DNA of 64,000 nt. It comes from Burkholderiales bacterium (lineage in GTDB: Bacteria; Pseudomonadota; Gammaproteobacteria; Burkholderiales; Burkholderiaceae_C). Positions 9,770 through 18,420 of this stretch are shown here, in pieces. The position numbers and the translations under genes were made by a program. The DNA is taken from the NCBI GenBank assembly GCA_016223165.1, contig JACRPO010000012.1:124001-188000 (forward strand), in the 5' to 3' direction. Within the stretch, counting starts at the first letter, position 1. The number at the start of each line of letters is the position of its first letter. The notes below the pieces were generated by a model that was given only the letters and a program-made list of their open reading frames with translations, had not been told where the DNA came from and made no database searches.

Positions 9770-9798
9770 TTGGCTCGCTCGACGCCACGACCTACAGT
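9770..9798 (+). promoter_or_regulatory. Possible promoter of the recombinase operon
   Basis: TTGGCT and TACAGT are separated by 17 bases, just inside the left inverted repeat and about 90 bases before the first plus-strand gene of the element. Weak match to sigma-70; the position is the main support. Confidence 0.35.
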
Positions 9799-9885
9799 TG
9801 TTCATGCCCGAGGAGCCCAAGCCTCTTTCAGAGGCGAGTAGCCCGGTGCGTCCCGCGTTTTCAGCAGCTTCAGCGGGGGTTCGAC

Positions 9886-10200
9886 ATGATGGTTGCGCGC
9901 CGATCTCGCAGGTCGTTCAGTGCCTCGACGTTGACACGGCTTCGTCAGATGCCGGCCAGCGACGCGCTCGCGCTGCTAGCCACCCACGTCAAGCCCGATT
10001 CGACCTATCAGCCCCTCAAGGATGAGCACAGCCGCCGCTGGCACGCCAGCACGGCACGCGGCGAGTTCGAGATCCTGACCACGGGCGTCAAGTGGTACGA
10101 CACACGCGCGCACGCCGGTGGCGGCGGAGCCATCGACCTGGCGATGCACTTGCTCGGCGTGTCGTTCGTCGACGCTGTGAAGCGCTTTACCGCGAGGTAA
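9886..10200 (+). CDS. DUF3991-like N-terminal domain protein (104 aa)
   Basis: The core (SRRWHASTARGEFEI, VKWYDTRAHAGGGGAIDLAM, LGVSFVDAVKRF) matches the domain that precedes TOPRIM in DUF3991/TOPRIM proteins, which are primase-like proteins of plasmids and islands. The usual TOPRIM half is absent: the frame stops 7 bases before the first recombinase. It is therefore either a standalone domain or a truncated gene. As the first gene inside the left end, it may be cotranscribed with the recombinases. The ATG at 9889 is an equal alternative start. Confidence 0.6.
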   Translation: MMVARRSRRSFSASTLTRLRQMPASDALALLATHVKPDSTYQPLKDEHSRRWHASTARGEFEILTTGVKWYDTRAHAGGGGAIDLAMHLLGVSFVDAVKRFTAR

Positions 10201-10207
10201 GAGCGCC

Positions 10208-11398
10208 GTGGTCCAGATAGTCCGCAAGGCTTCGCTGCCGAGTCCGGCAGACCTGCCGGAACCCTTGGCGCAGCTTGCAGCACAGGCTTTGGCGACTTCG
10301 CTTCGCGAGCCGCGTCCTGCCGGTTTCCCGCTTCTTTTCACGAAGCAGTGGCAGTTGATCGAGCCCGCGGTCGCCTTCCTGCATGAGCACGCGATCCAGC
10401 GCGCGCACACCGCCGACACGCTCAGAACCTATACCGAGATCCTCTACGACTGGTTCGACACGCTCGAGCAGAACGACATCCCTTGGCACAAGGCGGATGC
10501 TGTCGACCTGGTTGCCTATCGCAACCGCATGATGTCGCAGCCCAGTCCGCACACCGGACGTGCGTACCGGACGACGACCATCAACCACCGGGTTCGCGGC
10601 GTGCTGCGGTTCTATGCTTGGGCGGTCCGCGCGCATTGGCTGAGCGAATCGGCGCTCGCGGACAAGACCCGCGACTTCGCTGTGTCGAGGCGGTACTCGC
10701 CGATCCGGACGCGCTACGCTGCGGACACCGAGCGCAGCATCTTCGTACTGCGGCAATACGAACCGCTGCCCCGCCCGCTGGTCTCCGGGCAGGCTCGCGA
10801 ACTGCTCGCCTATCTCGCCCCGCCGTACGATCTGATGGCCCGCTGGCAGCTGTACACCGGGCTGCGGATCAGCGAACTCCTGCGGCTCGGCGTCGACGAC
10901 ATCAACGGCCGCCCCACCCCGCTCACGGCGCATCACACCATCGAGATCACGCGCAAGGGCCGCAAGCCGGGCTACGTGATTGCACCGGCCAGCCTGCTCG
11001 ACGAGACCGATGGCTACATCTCGGGGCTTCGCTTCGCGTGGCTCAAGCGCGCGCGACGCAGGGGACGCGCCGCCCACCACCCGGCGTTGTTCGTCAACGC
11101 CCGCGGCGCACCGGTGAGCAAGAACGCCTACCAGCGCGCCGTCAGCCGGGCCGGCCTGGCCTGCGGCTTCAAGGCGACGACGCATCTGCTTCGCGCGACC
11201 TTCGCATGCATGCTGCTGGCCCGGCTCGAGTACTTGGCCAGCGAGGGCGCCAAGGTCAATCCACTGCTCGTGGTGAAGATCCTGCTCGGGCACGAGCACA
11301 TCGAGACCACCGACCGGTACCTGCGTGCCGTCGCCGTCGACGCCTGCGTCCTCAAGGACGTGCTGGACACGCTGCTCGCGGGCAGCGCAGAGCCGTGA
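10208..11398 (+). CDS. Tyrosine recombinase A of the trio (396 aa)
   Basis: Starts at GTG with GAGG about 11 bases upstream. An N-terminal SAM-like core-binding region (residues about 50-150, RTYTEILYDWF and INHRVRGVLRFYAWA) is followed by a complete catalytic domain: Arg in TGLRISELLRL (about residue 220), Lys in ITRKGRK (about 250), HLLR (326-329), LGHEH and Tyr in DRYLRA. All five catalytic positions are intact. It cuts and rejoins DNA through a 3'-phosphotyrosine link. The stop overlaps the GTG of the next recombinase (GTGA), the close packing expected of tandem recombinase elements. Confidence 0.9.
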   Translation: MVQIVRKASLPSPADLPEPLAQLAAQALATSLREPRPAGFPLLFTKQWQLIEPAVAFLHEHAIQRAHTADTLRTYTEILYDWFDTLEQNDIPWHKADAVDLVAYRNRMMSQPSPHTGRAYRTTTINHRVRGVLRFYAWAVRAHWLSESALADKTRDFAVSRRYSPIRTRYAADTERSIFVLRQYEPLPRPLVSGQARELLAYLAPPYDLMARWQLYTGLRISELLRLGVDDINGRPTPLTAHHTIEITRKGRKPGYVIAPASLLDETDGYISGLRFAWLKRARRRGRAAHHPALFVNARGAPVSKNAYQRAVSRAGLACGFKATTHLLRATFACMLLARLEYLASEGAKVNPLLVVKILLGHEHIETTDRYLRAVAVDACVLKDVLDTLLAGSAEP

Positions 11399-13137
11399 GT
11401 TCACGGCGCCCGCCGATTCCGCGGACCCTGGCCACCAGACCGCAGGCCGGAACGGGGCACGCGCCACAGCCGGCGCGCCACGACGCGGCTCGCCTGGTTC
11501 GCCACACGCTCATCGACTTCTCGTCGTTGCCGCTGCCAGCCGACGTGCGCCTGGCGCTCGCCCAGGCCTTCTGGGGCCATATCGGGGGCCATTCGGATCG
11601 CAGCATCGCCTCGTACTGGAAGTCGATACTGCCCTTCGCCCGGTTCGCCGCCGAATCGCAGTCCCTCAGATCGGTCGCCGACCTGGACCGCGCGATGCTG
11701 GTTCGCTACATCGAGTGGCTCAACGCGCAACGCTGTGCCGACGGCAGGATCTGGGCCCTCACCACGCAGGCCGCCGTCTATGGGGCATTGCGCCAGCTGC
11801 TGCGATGGCTTGAGCGGTGTCGGCCCGACTTGATCACCAGCATCGATTACCCCTTCTCGCCGTTCCCCAACAAGGCCGCCGCGCGGGCATCGCGCTCGAC
11901 GCTTTCCGGTCGGCAGCTGCGCGCCATCCTCCAGGCCTGTGAGGATGAGATCGCCCAGATGCGCACGGCCCGCGAATCGGCTGCCCGTCAACGCGCCGCC
12001 GACGCAGACAAGCCCGGCACTCTCGGCTGGATCCTCGAACAGATCGATCAACGCCACGGAGGAATCATTCCGGACTGGCGCACGACCCAGGCCAGCGGCA
12101 ATTTCTGGCTGCAGAAGGCCGTTCGCCGCTACGGCGGCGCCAAGCAACTGGCTCCCCTCCTGTACCCGCGCGCGGTTTCGCTGCTGCCGTACTACCTGGC
12201 GATCCTGATCCACACGGCCGGCAACCCCGAAGCCATCGCCGACCTCACTCGCGACTGCCTGCAGCCCCTGCCCTTGCTCGATGACCGCGAGTTGCTGGTG
12301 TGGTTCAAGGCTCGCGCGTCGCGCATCCAGCGCCGGACCTTTGACCGCGCCGACGCATTCGGGCCGCCGGCCCTGGTACGGGACATCCTGGCCTGGAACG
12401 AACGGCTGATCCCGCTGACCCCTCCCCCGCAGCGCAACCGGCTCTTCGTGTTCAAGGGGCAATTCACGGTCAACGCGATGTCGATCATCACGGTCCACCA
12501 TCAGCTCGGCGCGTTCTGCGATCGCCATGGCTTGCCGCACTTCGCTCCGGCGAACATCCGGCCGAGCGTGCTGAGCTGCTTCTACCGCGCCAGCGGTGAC
12601 CTGCTGCGCACCAAGGCCGTTGCGAACCACGCCAGCGTCGCCACGACGGTTCGTTACGTGCAAACGCCCCTGGTCGAAGCACAGAACCGCTCGCGCATCG
12701 CGGATCTTCAGGGTGCATTCATCGAGCACATCGAAGGGCGGTCGGGTCCGAGCCAGACGCGGTGCGACGCTGCGCCTGAACCATCGCCTCCCCCACGCGG
12801 CCGCGGTGTCACGCTGTTCGGCTTCGACTGCAAGGATCCATTCGCGGGCATCGCACCCGGTACTCGGCAGGGCGACCTCTGCGTGAACTTCATGGGCTGC
12901 TTCACCTGCCCGAACGCCGTCATCACGCCCGACCCGATGTCGCTGGCGCGCTTGCTTCAGGCGCGCGATCACCTGCGCGCCGCTGCGGCGACCCTGTACC
13001 CGGCTCGTTGGGAAGTACTCTATGCCCCGCAGCTGAGGATCCTGGAGGAAGACATCCTCCCGCGCTTCGGCTCCCGCGAGCTCGACGCCGGCCAGAGGCT
13101 GCAGGCGCAGCTTCCCCCGCTGCCTGACCTGCGGTGA
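11395..13137 (+). CDS. Tyrosine recombinase B of the trio (580 aa), divergent catalytic site
   Basis: The GTG overlapping the stop of recombinase A (GTGA) is chosen as start; a longer open frame upstream only shadows that gene. The N-terminal half has a core-binding fold (SDRSIASYWKSILPFARFA). The C-terminal half looks like a phage-integrase domain, but the first catalytic Arg (normally TGLR.SE) is replaced: the aligned stretch reads HTAGNPEAIADL. NIRPS, ANHAS and RYVQT mark the later motifs. A cysteine cluster near the end (CVNFMGCFTCPN) resembles the zinc-finger tail of Tn554 TnpB-like proteins. It may be a structural or specificity partner rather than a strong catalyst. Confidence 0.85.
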   Translation: MSSRRPPIPRTLATRPQAGTGHAPQPARHDAARLVRHTLIDFSSLPLPADVRLALAQAFWGHIGGHSDRSIASYWKSILPFARFAAESQSLRSVADLDRAMLVRYIEWLNAQRCADGRIWALTTQAAVYGALRQLLRWLERCRPDLITSIDYPFSPFPNKAAARASRSTLSGRQLRAILQACEDEIAQMRTARESAARQRAADADKPGTLGWILEQIDQRHGGIIPDWRTTQASGNFWLQKAVRRYGGAKQLAPLLYPRAVSLLPYYLAILIHTAGNPEAIADLTRDCLQPLPLLDDRELLVWFKARASRIQRRTFDRADAFGPPALVRDILAWNERLIPLTPPPQRNRLFVFKGQFTVNAMSIITVHHQLGAFCDRHGLPHFAPANIRPSVLSCFYRASGDLLRTKAVANHASVATTVRYVQTPLVEAQNRSRIADLQGAFIEHIEGRSGPSQTRCDAAPEPSPPPRGRGVTLFGFDCKDPFAGIAPGTRQGDLCVNFMGCFTCPNAVITPDPMSLARLLQARDHLRAAAATLYPARWEVLYAPQLRILEEDILPRFGSRELDAGQRLQAQLPPLPDLR

Positions 13138-13146
13138 GGTCGCGCC

Positions 13147-15042
13147 ATGCAACCACGGCGATCCAGCGCGCTGAGAACTTCGGCCGGCACTACGCTCGGC
13201 ACCTCTGACGATCGCCCATGGTTCCTGAAGAACTCGCGCTGGGAGGATTCGACCTGGATCCTTGCGCCCACCAATGCGCTCGAAGAGAGGCTGCCCGTGC
13301 GCCTGCACTGGGACTTTTCGGTCGAGGATGGCTGCAGTTTCACCGACGCGCGCCATGCCCCGCTGCTGCAAACCAGCAAGCGGCTGATCGCCCTCATACG
13401 CGGCCGCTCGCTGTACACGGGACTGCCGCTGCGGCCGAGTTCCGTCCTGAACTTCTTCCACACGCTGCGCCTGCTGGTGCGCTGGATGGACCTGGAAGGC
13501 CTCAGGCGCTTTGCCGACCTCGATCGGCCGGCGCTGCTGCAGTTCCAGCACCGGCTGTCGGTGTCTCCGACGTCCAGGCACTCGACACGCGCCGCCTCAA
13601 CGGTGCAGCGGCACCTCGCCTTGTTCAACTACCTCTACCGCTGTCGCGCCGAACTCGGCGACGGTCTTTCGTTCGACCCGTTCCCGGGGAGCAACCATCA
13701 CGAAGCCGCTGGCGCCCGGGAAGGACTGCGCCGGCCGTGGCCGTACACGCCGGACACTGTCTCGGTGGTGTTGCTGCAGGCCGCCGTCAAGATCGTGACG
13801 CACGACGCGGCGCATGTCCTGCAAGCCCGAGAGACCTATCGGCGCGTGATGGCGAGCGCAGCCGCGCCGCCCCACAGCTCAGCACCTGTCGGCCGGGCAA
13901 CGAGGGCGCTGCGTCGGGCACGCGAGGGTACGTCGGGCGTCGAGCGGCCGGTGACGTCGGTGTCCGAACTCGTGCGGCGCATCGACATGCTCTACGCGGC
14001 GTGCTTCGTGGTCCTCTCCTACATGGTCGGTCCGCGTGTCAGCGAGATCCTCCACCTTCATGCCGGCTGCGTGCGGCGGCTGGTCGGCGATGCGGCCGGC
14101 GCACCCGTGAGCGTGATCGTCGGCAGCATCTTCAAGCGCCAGCCCGGCTACGATGGCTGTCCCCATGAATGGGTCGCACCGCCCGTGGCCGTCCAGGCGA
14201 TCTCGGTGCTCGAGGCGCTGTCCGAGCCGCATCGCGCCCTCACGGCTCGCCCGGAACTGTGGCTGCGCCGGCGCCGTGGCAACGGCGCGTGGGAGTGGCA
14301 CGAGGTGCAGCCCGAACTGCTGGAGATCGCGTCGGCCCCGCGCGTCAGCCATCTGCTGCGGCGCTTCGGCGCCGCGCTCGGCCTGTCGCACCTCGACAAG
14401 CCCTGGAGGCTGACGACGCATCAGGGGCGCAAGACCTTCGCCAGGTTTGCCGCGCTGCGCGACCGCAGCTGCCTCTTCGCGCTGGCTCAGCATCTTGGCC
14501 ACCGCGAGCGCGCGCAGACCGACCACGGTTACGTCGGCAGCGACTATCGGCTCAACCAGGAGATCGACGCCGAGATCCTCAACCAGTCCGTCGCCGCGTG
14601 GGAGCACATGCTGGCGGCGCCCGGGCTCGGCGGGCGCGCGGGCGCCGAGATCGTCGCCAAGCGCCCGCGCTTTCGGGGCAGCCGCATGAAGCAGGACCTC
14701 AGGAGCTACGCCCGCTTGCTCGTCGACGCCGGCTTGGTGCTCGGCGTGTGCGACTGGGGCTACTGCGTCTACCGCGAGGAACACAGCGCCTGCCTCGGCA
14801 ACGCGACCGGGCCCAATCCAGCCCGGCGCGAGCCCTCGACCTGCGCGCGCTGCCAGAACTTCGTCGTCTCGGCGCAGCACCGGCCGTACTGGCTCGAACA
14901 GGTGCGACGCAGCGAGAGGCTTCTCAACGAACCCGCCCTGCCGCTGCAGACGTTGCGCATCGTCCGCGCGCGCATGAACGAGGCCCGTGGCCTGCTGCGC
15001 GCGCTCGGCTCGGACACAGCCGAGGAGACTGATCATGCCTAG
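13147..15042 (+). CDS. Tyrosine recombinase C of the trio (631 aa)
   Basis: Largest of the three. Catalytic residues are visible: Arg in VGPRVSEILHLH (about residue 296), Lys in SIFKRQPG, THQGRKTFARF (about 424), LGHRER (about 451) and Tyr in DHGYVGSD. The last 120 residues carry two cysteine pairs (CDWGYC, CARC) with a further Cys in HSACLG, a likely zinc-binding tail as in Tn554 TnpB. It begins 9 bases after recombinase B and its stop overlaps the start of the TnpC-like gene. With partners A and B it should mediate excision and insertion of the element. Confidence 0.9.
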   Translation: MQPRRSSALRTSAGTTLGTSDDRPWFLKNSRWEDSTWILAPTNALEERLPVRLHWDFSVEDGCSFTDARHAPLLQTSKRLIALIRGRSLYTGLPLRPSSVLNFFHTLRLLVRWMDLEGLRRFADLDRPALLQFQHRLSVSPTSRHSTRAASTVQRHLALFNYLYRCRAELGDGLSFDPFPGSNHHEAAGAREGLRRPWPYTPDTVSVVLLQAAVKIVTHDAAHVLQARETYRRVMASAAAPPHSSAPVGRATRALRRAREGTSGVERPVTSVSELVRRIDMLYAACFVVLSYMVGPRVSEILHLHAGCVRRLVGDAAGAPVSVIVGSIFKRQPGYDGCPHEWVAPPVAVQAISVLEALSEPHRALTARPELWLRRRRGNGAWEWHEVQPELLEIASAPRVSHLLRRFGAALGLSHLDKPWRLTTHQGRKTFARFAALRDRSCLFALAQHLGHRERAQTDHGYVGSDYRLNQEIDAEILNQSVAAWEHMLAAPGLGGRAGAEIVAKRPRFRGSRMKQDLRSYARLLVDAGLVLGVCDWGYCVYREEHSACLGNATGPNPARREPSTCARCQNFVVSAQHRPYWLEQVRRSERLLNEPALPLQTLRIVRARMNEARGLLRALGSDTAEETDHA

Positions 15043-15478
15043 GAAGACGCCCGTCAGCTCCGCAGAACCGCCTGCTGCCCAGCGCCTGCATGACGCCCTG
15101 GCGGAGATGGTTCGCCAGCACGGCGCCGGCCTGTCGCCGCGCGAGCTGACCGCCAAGGCGCTTTGTGAGTCGGCCGGCATCTCGCGCAACGCGCTTTACC
15201 GGTACCACCGCGACGTGCTGCTGGCGCTGCACGACGCCCAGAGCCGCCACCGCGATCGGCCCGAGGCTGCGAAGCGCGTCGCCGCCCAGTTGCGCCGGGA
15301 GAATCGCGAACTGCGCGAACACCTCGCCAAGCTGGCCGCGCTGGTCGACCACTACTTCGCGGCTTGGCAAGAGACGCGGCTGCAGCTCGAGCGGCGCGAT
15401 CGGGAGTTGGCCGACCTGCGCCGGATCCACAGGCCCCAGGTGATCCCATTGCAGCGCTCACCCGGGAACCGGAGTTGA
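15035..15478 (+). CDS. TnpC/DUF6262-like transposition accessory protein (147 aa)
   Basis: ATG at 15035 overlaps the recombinase C stop by 8 bases. The first half contains a helix-turn-helix-like segment (AKALCESAGISRNALYRYHR); the second half is a coiled coil (LRRENRELREHLAKLAALVD, and RLQLERRDRELADLRR). This build matches TnpC of Tn554 and DUF6262 proteins that accompany Tn554-type recombinases and influence insertion efficiency or orientation. Its stop codon overlaps the -35 box of the following MerR-type promoter. Confidence 0.75.
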   Translation: MPRKTPVSSAEPPAAQRLHDALAEMVRQHGAGLSPRELTAKALCESAGISRNALYRYHRDVLLALHDAQSRHRDRPEAAKRVAAQLRRENRELREHLAKLAALVDHYFAAWQETRLQLERRDRELADLRRIHRPQVIPLQRSPGNRS

Positions 15479-15505
15479 CCTTGACACGGGGACAAGGTCT
15501 ACGCT
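15475..15505 (+). promoter_or_regulatory. MerR-family-type promoter with 19-bp spacer
   Basis: TTGACC and TACGCT are separated by 19 bases, the over-long spacing characteristic of MerR-family targets. Between them lies a perfect 7-bp dyad, GACCTTG (15477-15483) and CAAGGTC (15493-15499). The dyad differs from the mer operator at 21253, so a different metal- or stress-sensing MerR relative is likely. It drives the small gene at 15546. Confidence 0.65.
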
Positions 15506-15545
15506 GCAAGCAATGGGGCAGTGGTGTCCCGTATGGAGGTCTGCG

Positions 15546-15779
15546 ATGAACTGCGACCTCGGATCGAACCTCGTGCTCGCGCGAGGACTGTTGCGGCTCT
15601 TCAAGCTGGCCGTGATCGATGGGCACCGTGGCGTAGCCGACCAACTGCTGTGTGCCCTGGAACGACTCGCCCGAAGCGATCCGGGATGCGAACCGATTCT
15701 CGATCATGCCTACCTGTGGAGCGTCGGTGGGCACGCCGGCGCAGCGCGTCTGCGCACGCCAGGGCCCGGGCCGCAGTGA
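15546..15779 (+). CDS. Small protein behind a MerR-type promoter (77 aa)
   Basis: ATG at 15546 has GGAGG 7 bases upstream. The product reads like a small helical soluble protein (LARGLLRLFKLAVIDGHRGV, ADQLLCALERLARSDPGCEP) with two cysteines. No family is recognised. The MerR-type promoter 40-70 bases upstream suggests inducible expression by a metal or thiol-reactive signal. It converges on the intact SbcC-like gene, whose stop is 24 bases away. Confidence 0.6.
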   Translation: MNCDLGSNLVLARGLLRLFKLAVIDGHRGVADQLLCALERLARSDPGCEPILDHAYLWSVGGHAGAARLRTPGPGPQ

Positions 15780-15803
15780 TCGATGCCGCTGCGACGCCAT
15801 CGG

Positions 15804-18284
15804 CTACGCCAGCGACACGCACCGATCCGCATCGCACCCGTCCGCCCTCAGCGCGTCGATGTCGATCACGGCGTCCGCCATCGCCGTCAGCTCGGGGGTC
15901 TGCGAGATGAAGAACTCGCGCTCGTAGCCGCCCAGGCGCAGCACTTCCCGCTTCATCGCCATGAACATGCGTTTGCGCTGCGGATCCAGTGCGCCGTCTG
16001 CTTCGTCGGTGAACAGCGTCGTGTAGCGGCGCCCGGTGTTGCGGGCAAGGTACAACGCGATCGCCCGGGTCAGGCACAGCTCCACCAAGGTCCGCTCGCC
16101 GCCGCTCATCATGCTGACGCTCTTGCTGTCGCCGGTGTCGCCGTCGTGCACGACGATGTCGAAGCCCTCCTTCTGCTCGCCCTTGGACGTTTCCAGCAAG
16201 GTGTGGATGGACACCGTGAAGCGCGGTCCGTAGCAGGCCAGCAGCAGGTCGTTCCCCAGTGCCGACAGCGCAGGCCCCGCGTCGTCGATCGCCAGCGCGA
16301 TCAGCCCGTCGTTGCTCATGCAGCGCGCGAAGAGGCTCCAGTTGCCCAGTTCATCCTCGACGCGGGCGCAATGCGCGCGCAGGCGTTCGCGACGTTCATC
16401 CAGCACGCCCTCTTGCTTGGCGACCTCGTCGAGCGTCTGCGCCTCGCGCACCGCCGTGAGCATCGACTGCTCGGCTGCGGCGAGCGCTTCCCGCGCGGCG
16501 CCCAGTGCCCGCGCAGCCTGCGCGACCTGCTGCTCGTCGAAGGCGGGAGGCAGCGACCCGAGCGCTTGATCCAGGCGCGCCAGCGCCGCGCCGGAGTGCG
16601 TGGTCTGAAGATCCCGTTGTTGCCCGATCGCCGCTCGCGCTGCGGCGATCTGTTGGCGCTCCGCGCGCTCGTCGGCGGTCTCGGCGGCGGCACCGTCACC
16701 CACCTCGGGCCCCAGCGCCTGCAGCTCCCGCTCGACCTCGACCAAGGTCGCCTGCGCCTGCGCGCACGCCTGGGCCTTCGAGCACATCACGGACAAGCGG
16801 TTCACCCGCTCGCGTGCGACGGTCTCGTGGAACTCGGCCTGCGCCAGGGCCTGCGGCGCGCCGGCCAGTGCCTCGTAGCGCTGGCGTGCGTCGGTGAGCT
16901 CCCGTTTCGCCTCGGACTTCTCGCCGGCCAGCCGAGCGACCTGCGCCTGGGCGTTCGGGATCAGCGCCTGCGCCTCGCGCGCATCACCCAGCAGCTTGCA
17001 ACGCCCCTGCAGGTCCGTGCCGGCGCAAGGCACCTCGCCGGTCAATCCGAACCGGCGCGCCAGTTCCTCGGCCTTCAGCACGGCCCGACCCGCGTCCCGT
17101 TCGATGCCGGCGACGCGCTGCTCTGCAAGACGTACCGCCCCCTGGCACTGCGTCAGCTGATGAACCTGCTCGCGGCACGCCTGCGTGCGTGCACTGCGCT
17201 GCGTCTGCACGCGTTGCGCCAGCGGCAGGCGCCTTTCGGCGTGCCGCACCGCGCCGGCCTCGGCAAGCACCACCAGGCATCGCTGCCGGGACTGGCCCAA
17301 GGCCCGCCGCCGCTGTCGTTCCTGCTGCAATCGGCTGGCGACCCGCTGATCGAGGCGTTCCAGCCGCTGCTGCTCGGCCTGTTCCTGAGCATCGAGCGCG
17401 CGCAGCGCCTGAGTCGCGCTTGCCAGCGCGGCTTGCCGTTCGGCCACGAGCTGTGCCCGCCGGGCATCGGTAGCCTGCGACTGCTCGCGTTCGACCACCA
17501 CGCGGGCGTGCCGCGCCTGGGCGGCCTCCAGGGCGGCCTGTGCCGCCGTCTTCGCGCGCTCGGCCGCCGACACACGATCGTCGGCGCCGTCGAGTTTTCG
17601 GCGCACCGCGTCGAGGCGCTGATCCTCCGCGTCGAGCCCGGCCAGTTCCTGACGCTGGGTTGCCAGTCCCGCTTTCAGCAGGCGGACGATTTCTGCGGCC
17701 TTCTGGCCCAGTTCCTGGATCTCCTCCTGCCCGAGCAGGTCGGCCAGCAGCGTCTTGATTTCAGCGTTGCGATAGGTGCTGAGCTGCCGTTTGCCTTGTG
17801 CGGCGAACACCGAGGTGAAGAACGTCTCGGCACTGCCGCAGAGGCTCTCGACGCAGCGCGTGTACGTCTCCACCCGGCCGTCGGACTGCATACCGTCATC
17901 GAGTTGCACCGGCCGCCAGCATCCGGCATCGTCGAGCGTGTGCAGGAACGCCTCGGTGCGGCGGCGGCCGTTGAGGCGGATGACGATCTGCGACCGATAG
18001 CATCGGCCCTCGTGCGCCCAGGTCAGGTCCTTCACGCTCTCGGGCAGGTAGACGTGGTCGTAGTAGGAGAAGCCGCCCGCACCGGCCAACGCGACCCGGC
18101 TTGGCAGTCCCATGAAGGGCGTGAGGCAGTCCATGATCGTCGACTTGCCGCTGCCGTTGGCGCCGACGATGGCGATCAGGTTGGCGCCGTCCGCCAGGCG
18201 CTCGAGGTCGAGGGTGATTTCGTCGCGGCCCAGGCCGTCGCGGATGCCGCGGAAGCCTTTGAGGGTGAGTCGGAGCGGCTGCAT
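15804..18284 (-). CDS. SbcC/Rad50-like SMC-family ATPase, intact (826 aa)
   Basis: Full-length ABC/SMC-type ATPase: Walker A GANGSGKST at residues 41-49, long coiled coils on both sides of a central C-x8-C (VPCAGTDLQGRC, about residue 418), signature MMSGGERTLVELC (about 728) and Walker B TLFTDEADGALD (about 760). Related proteins pair with an SbcD/Mre11-like nuclease to process DNA ends and hairpins. GAGG precedes the ATG by 9 bases. It is the only complete copy in the window; the other copy (7401-9737 plus 21745-21921) is split by the element that carries this gene. No SbcD-like partner is adjacent; merA's 3' end lies just upstream. The partner may be the island nuclease at 22007. Confidence 0.88.
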   Translation of the reverse strand: MQPLRLTLKGFRGIRDGLGRDEITLDLERLADGANLIAIVGANGSGKSTIMDCLTPFMGLPSRVALAGAGGFSYYDHVYLPESVKDLTWAHEGRCYRSQIVIRLNGRRRTEAFLHTLDDAGCWRPVQLDDGMQSDGRVETYTRCVESLCGSAETFFTSVFAAQGKRQLSTYRNAEIKTLLADLLGQEEIQELGQKAAEIVRLLKAGLATQRQELAGLDAEDQRLDAVRRKLDGADDRVSAAERAKTAAQAALEAAQARHARVVVEREQSQATDARRAQLVAERQAALASATQALRALDAQEQAEQQRLERLDQRVASRLQQERQRRRALGQSRQRCLVVLAEAGAVRHAERRLPLAQRVQTQRSARTQACREQVHQLTQCQGAVRLAEQRVAGIERDAGRAVLKAEELARRFGLTGEVPCAGTDLQGRCKLLGDAREAQALIPNAQAQVARLAGEKSEAKRELTDARQRYEALAGAPQALAQAEFHETVARERVNRLSVMCSKAQACAQAQATLVEVERELQALGPEVGDGAAAETADERAERQQIAAARAAIGQQRDLQTTHSGAALARLDQALGSLPPAFDEQQVAQAARALGAAREALAAAEQSMLTAVREAQTLDEVAKQEGVLDERRERLRAHCARVEDELGNWSLFARCMSNDGLIALAIDDAGPALSALGNDLLLACYGPRFTVSIHTLLETSKGEQKEGFDIVVHDGDTGDSKSVSMMSGGERTLVELCLTRAIALYLARNTGRRYTTLFTDEADGALDPQRKRMFMAMKREVLRLGGYEREFFISQTPELTAMADAVIDIDALRADGCDADRCVSLA

Positions 18285-18420
18285 GGGATGCCTCGGAGTT
18301 GATCTCCGATCAGGCTCTCATGGCCGACGGCGCCTTCAACGGTTGTCAGGGACGACCGTTCACGAGCTTTGCCGCAGGTGGCGATGCTCCGCGACGTTCC
18401 TTGTTCAAGTCCCGCTGAGC

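Noticed and set aside
8409..10025. A 538-codon plus-strand frame opposite the split SbcC-like gene
   Set aside because: Shadow of the coding strand, low-complexity translation, and it crosses the element's inverted repeat.
15783..18302. A long plus-strand open frame (over 800 codons) opposite the intact SbcC-like gene
   Set aside because: Its translation is rich in Arg, Leu, Gly and His without any domain; such antisense frames are common in high-GC DNA. The minus-strand frame has all ATPase motifs.
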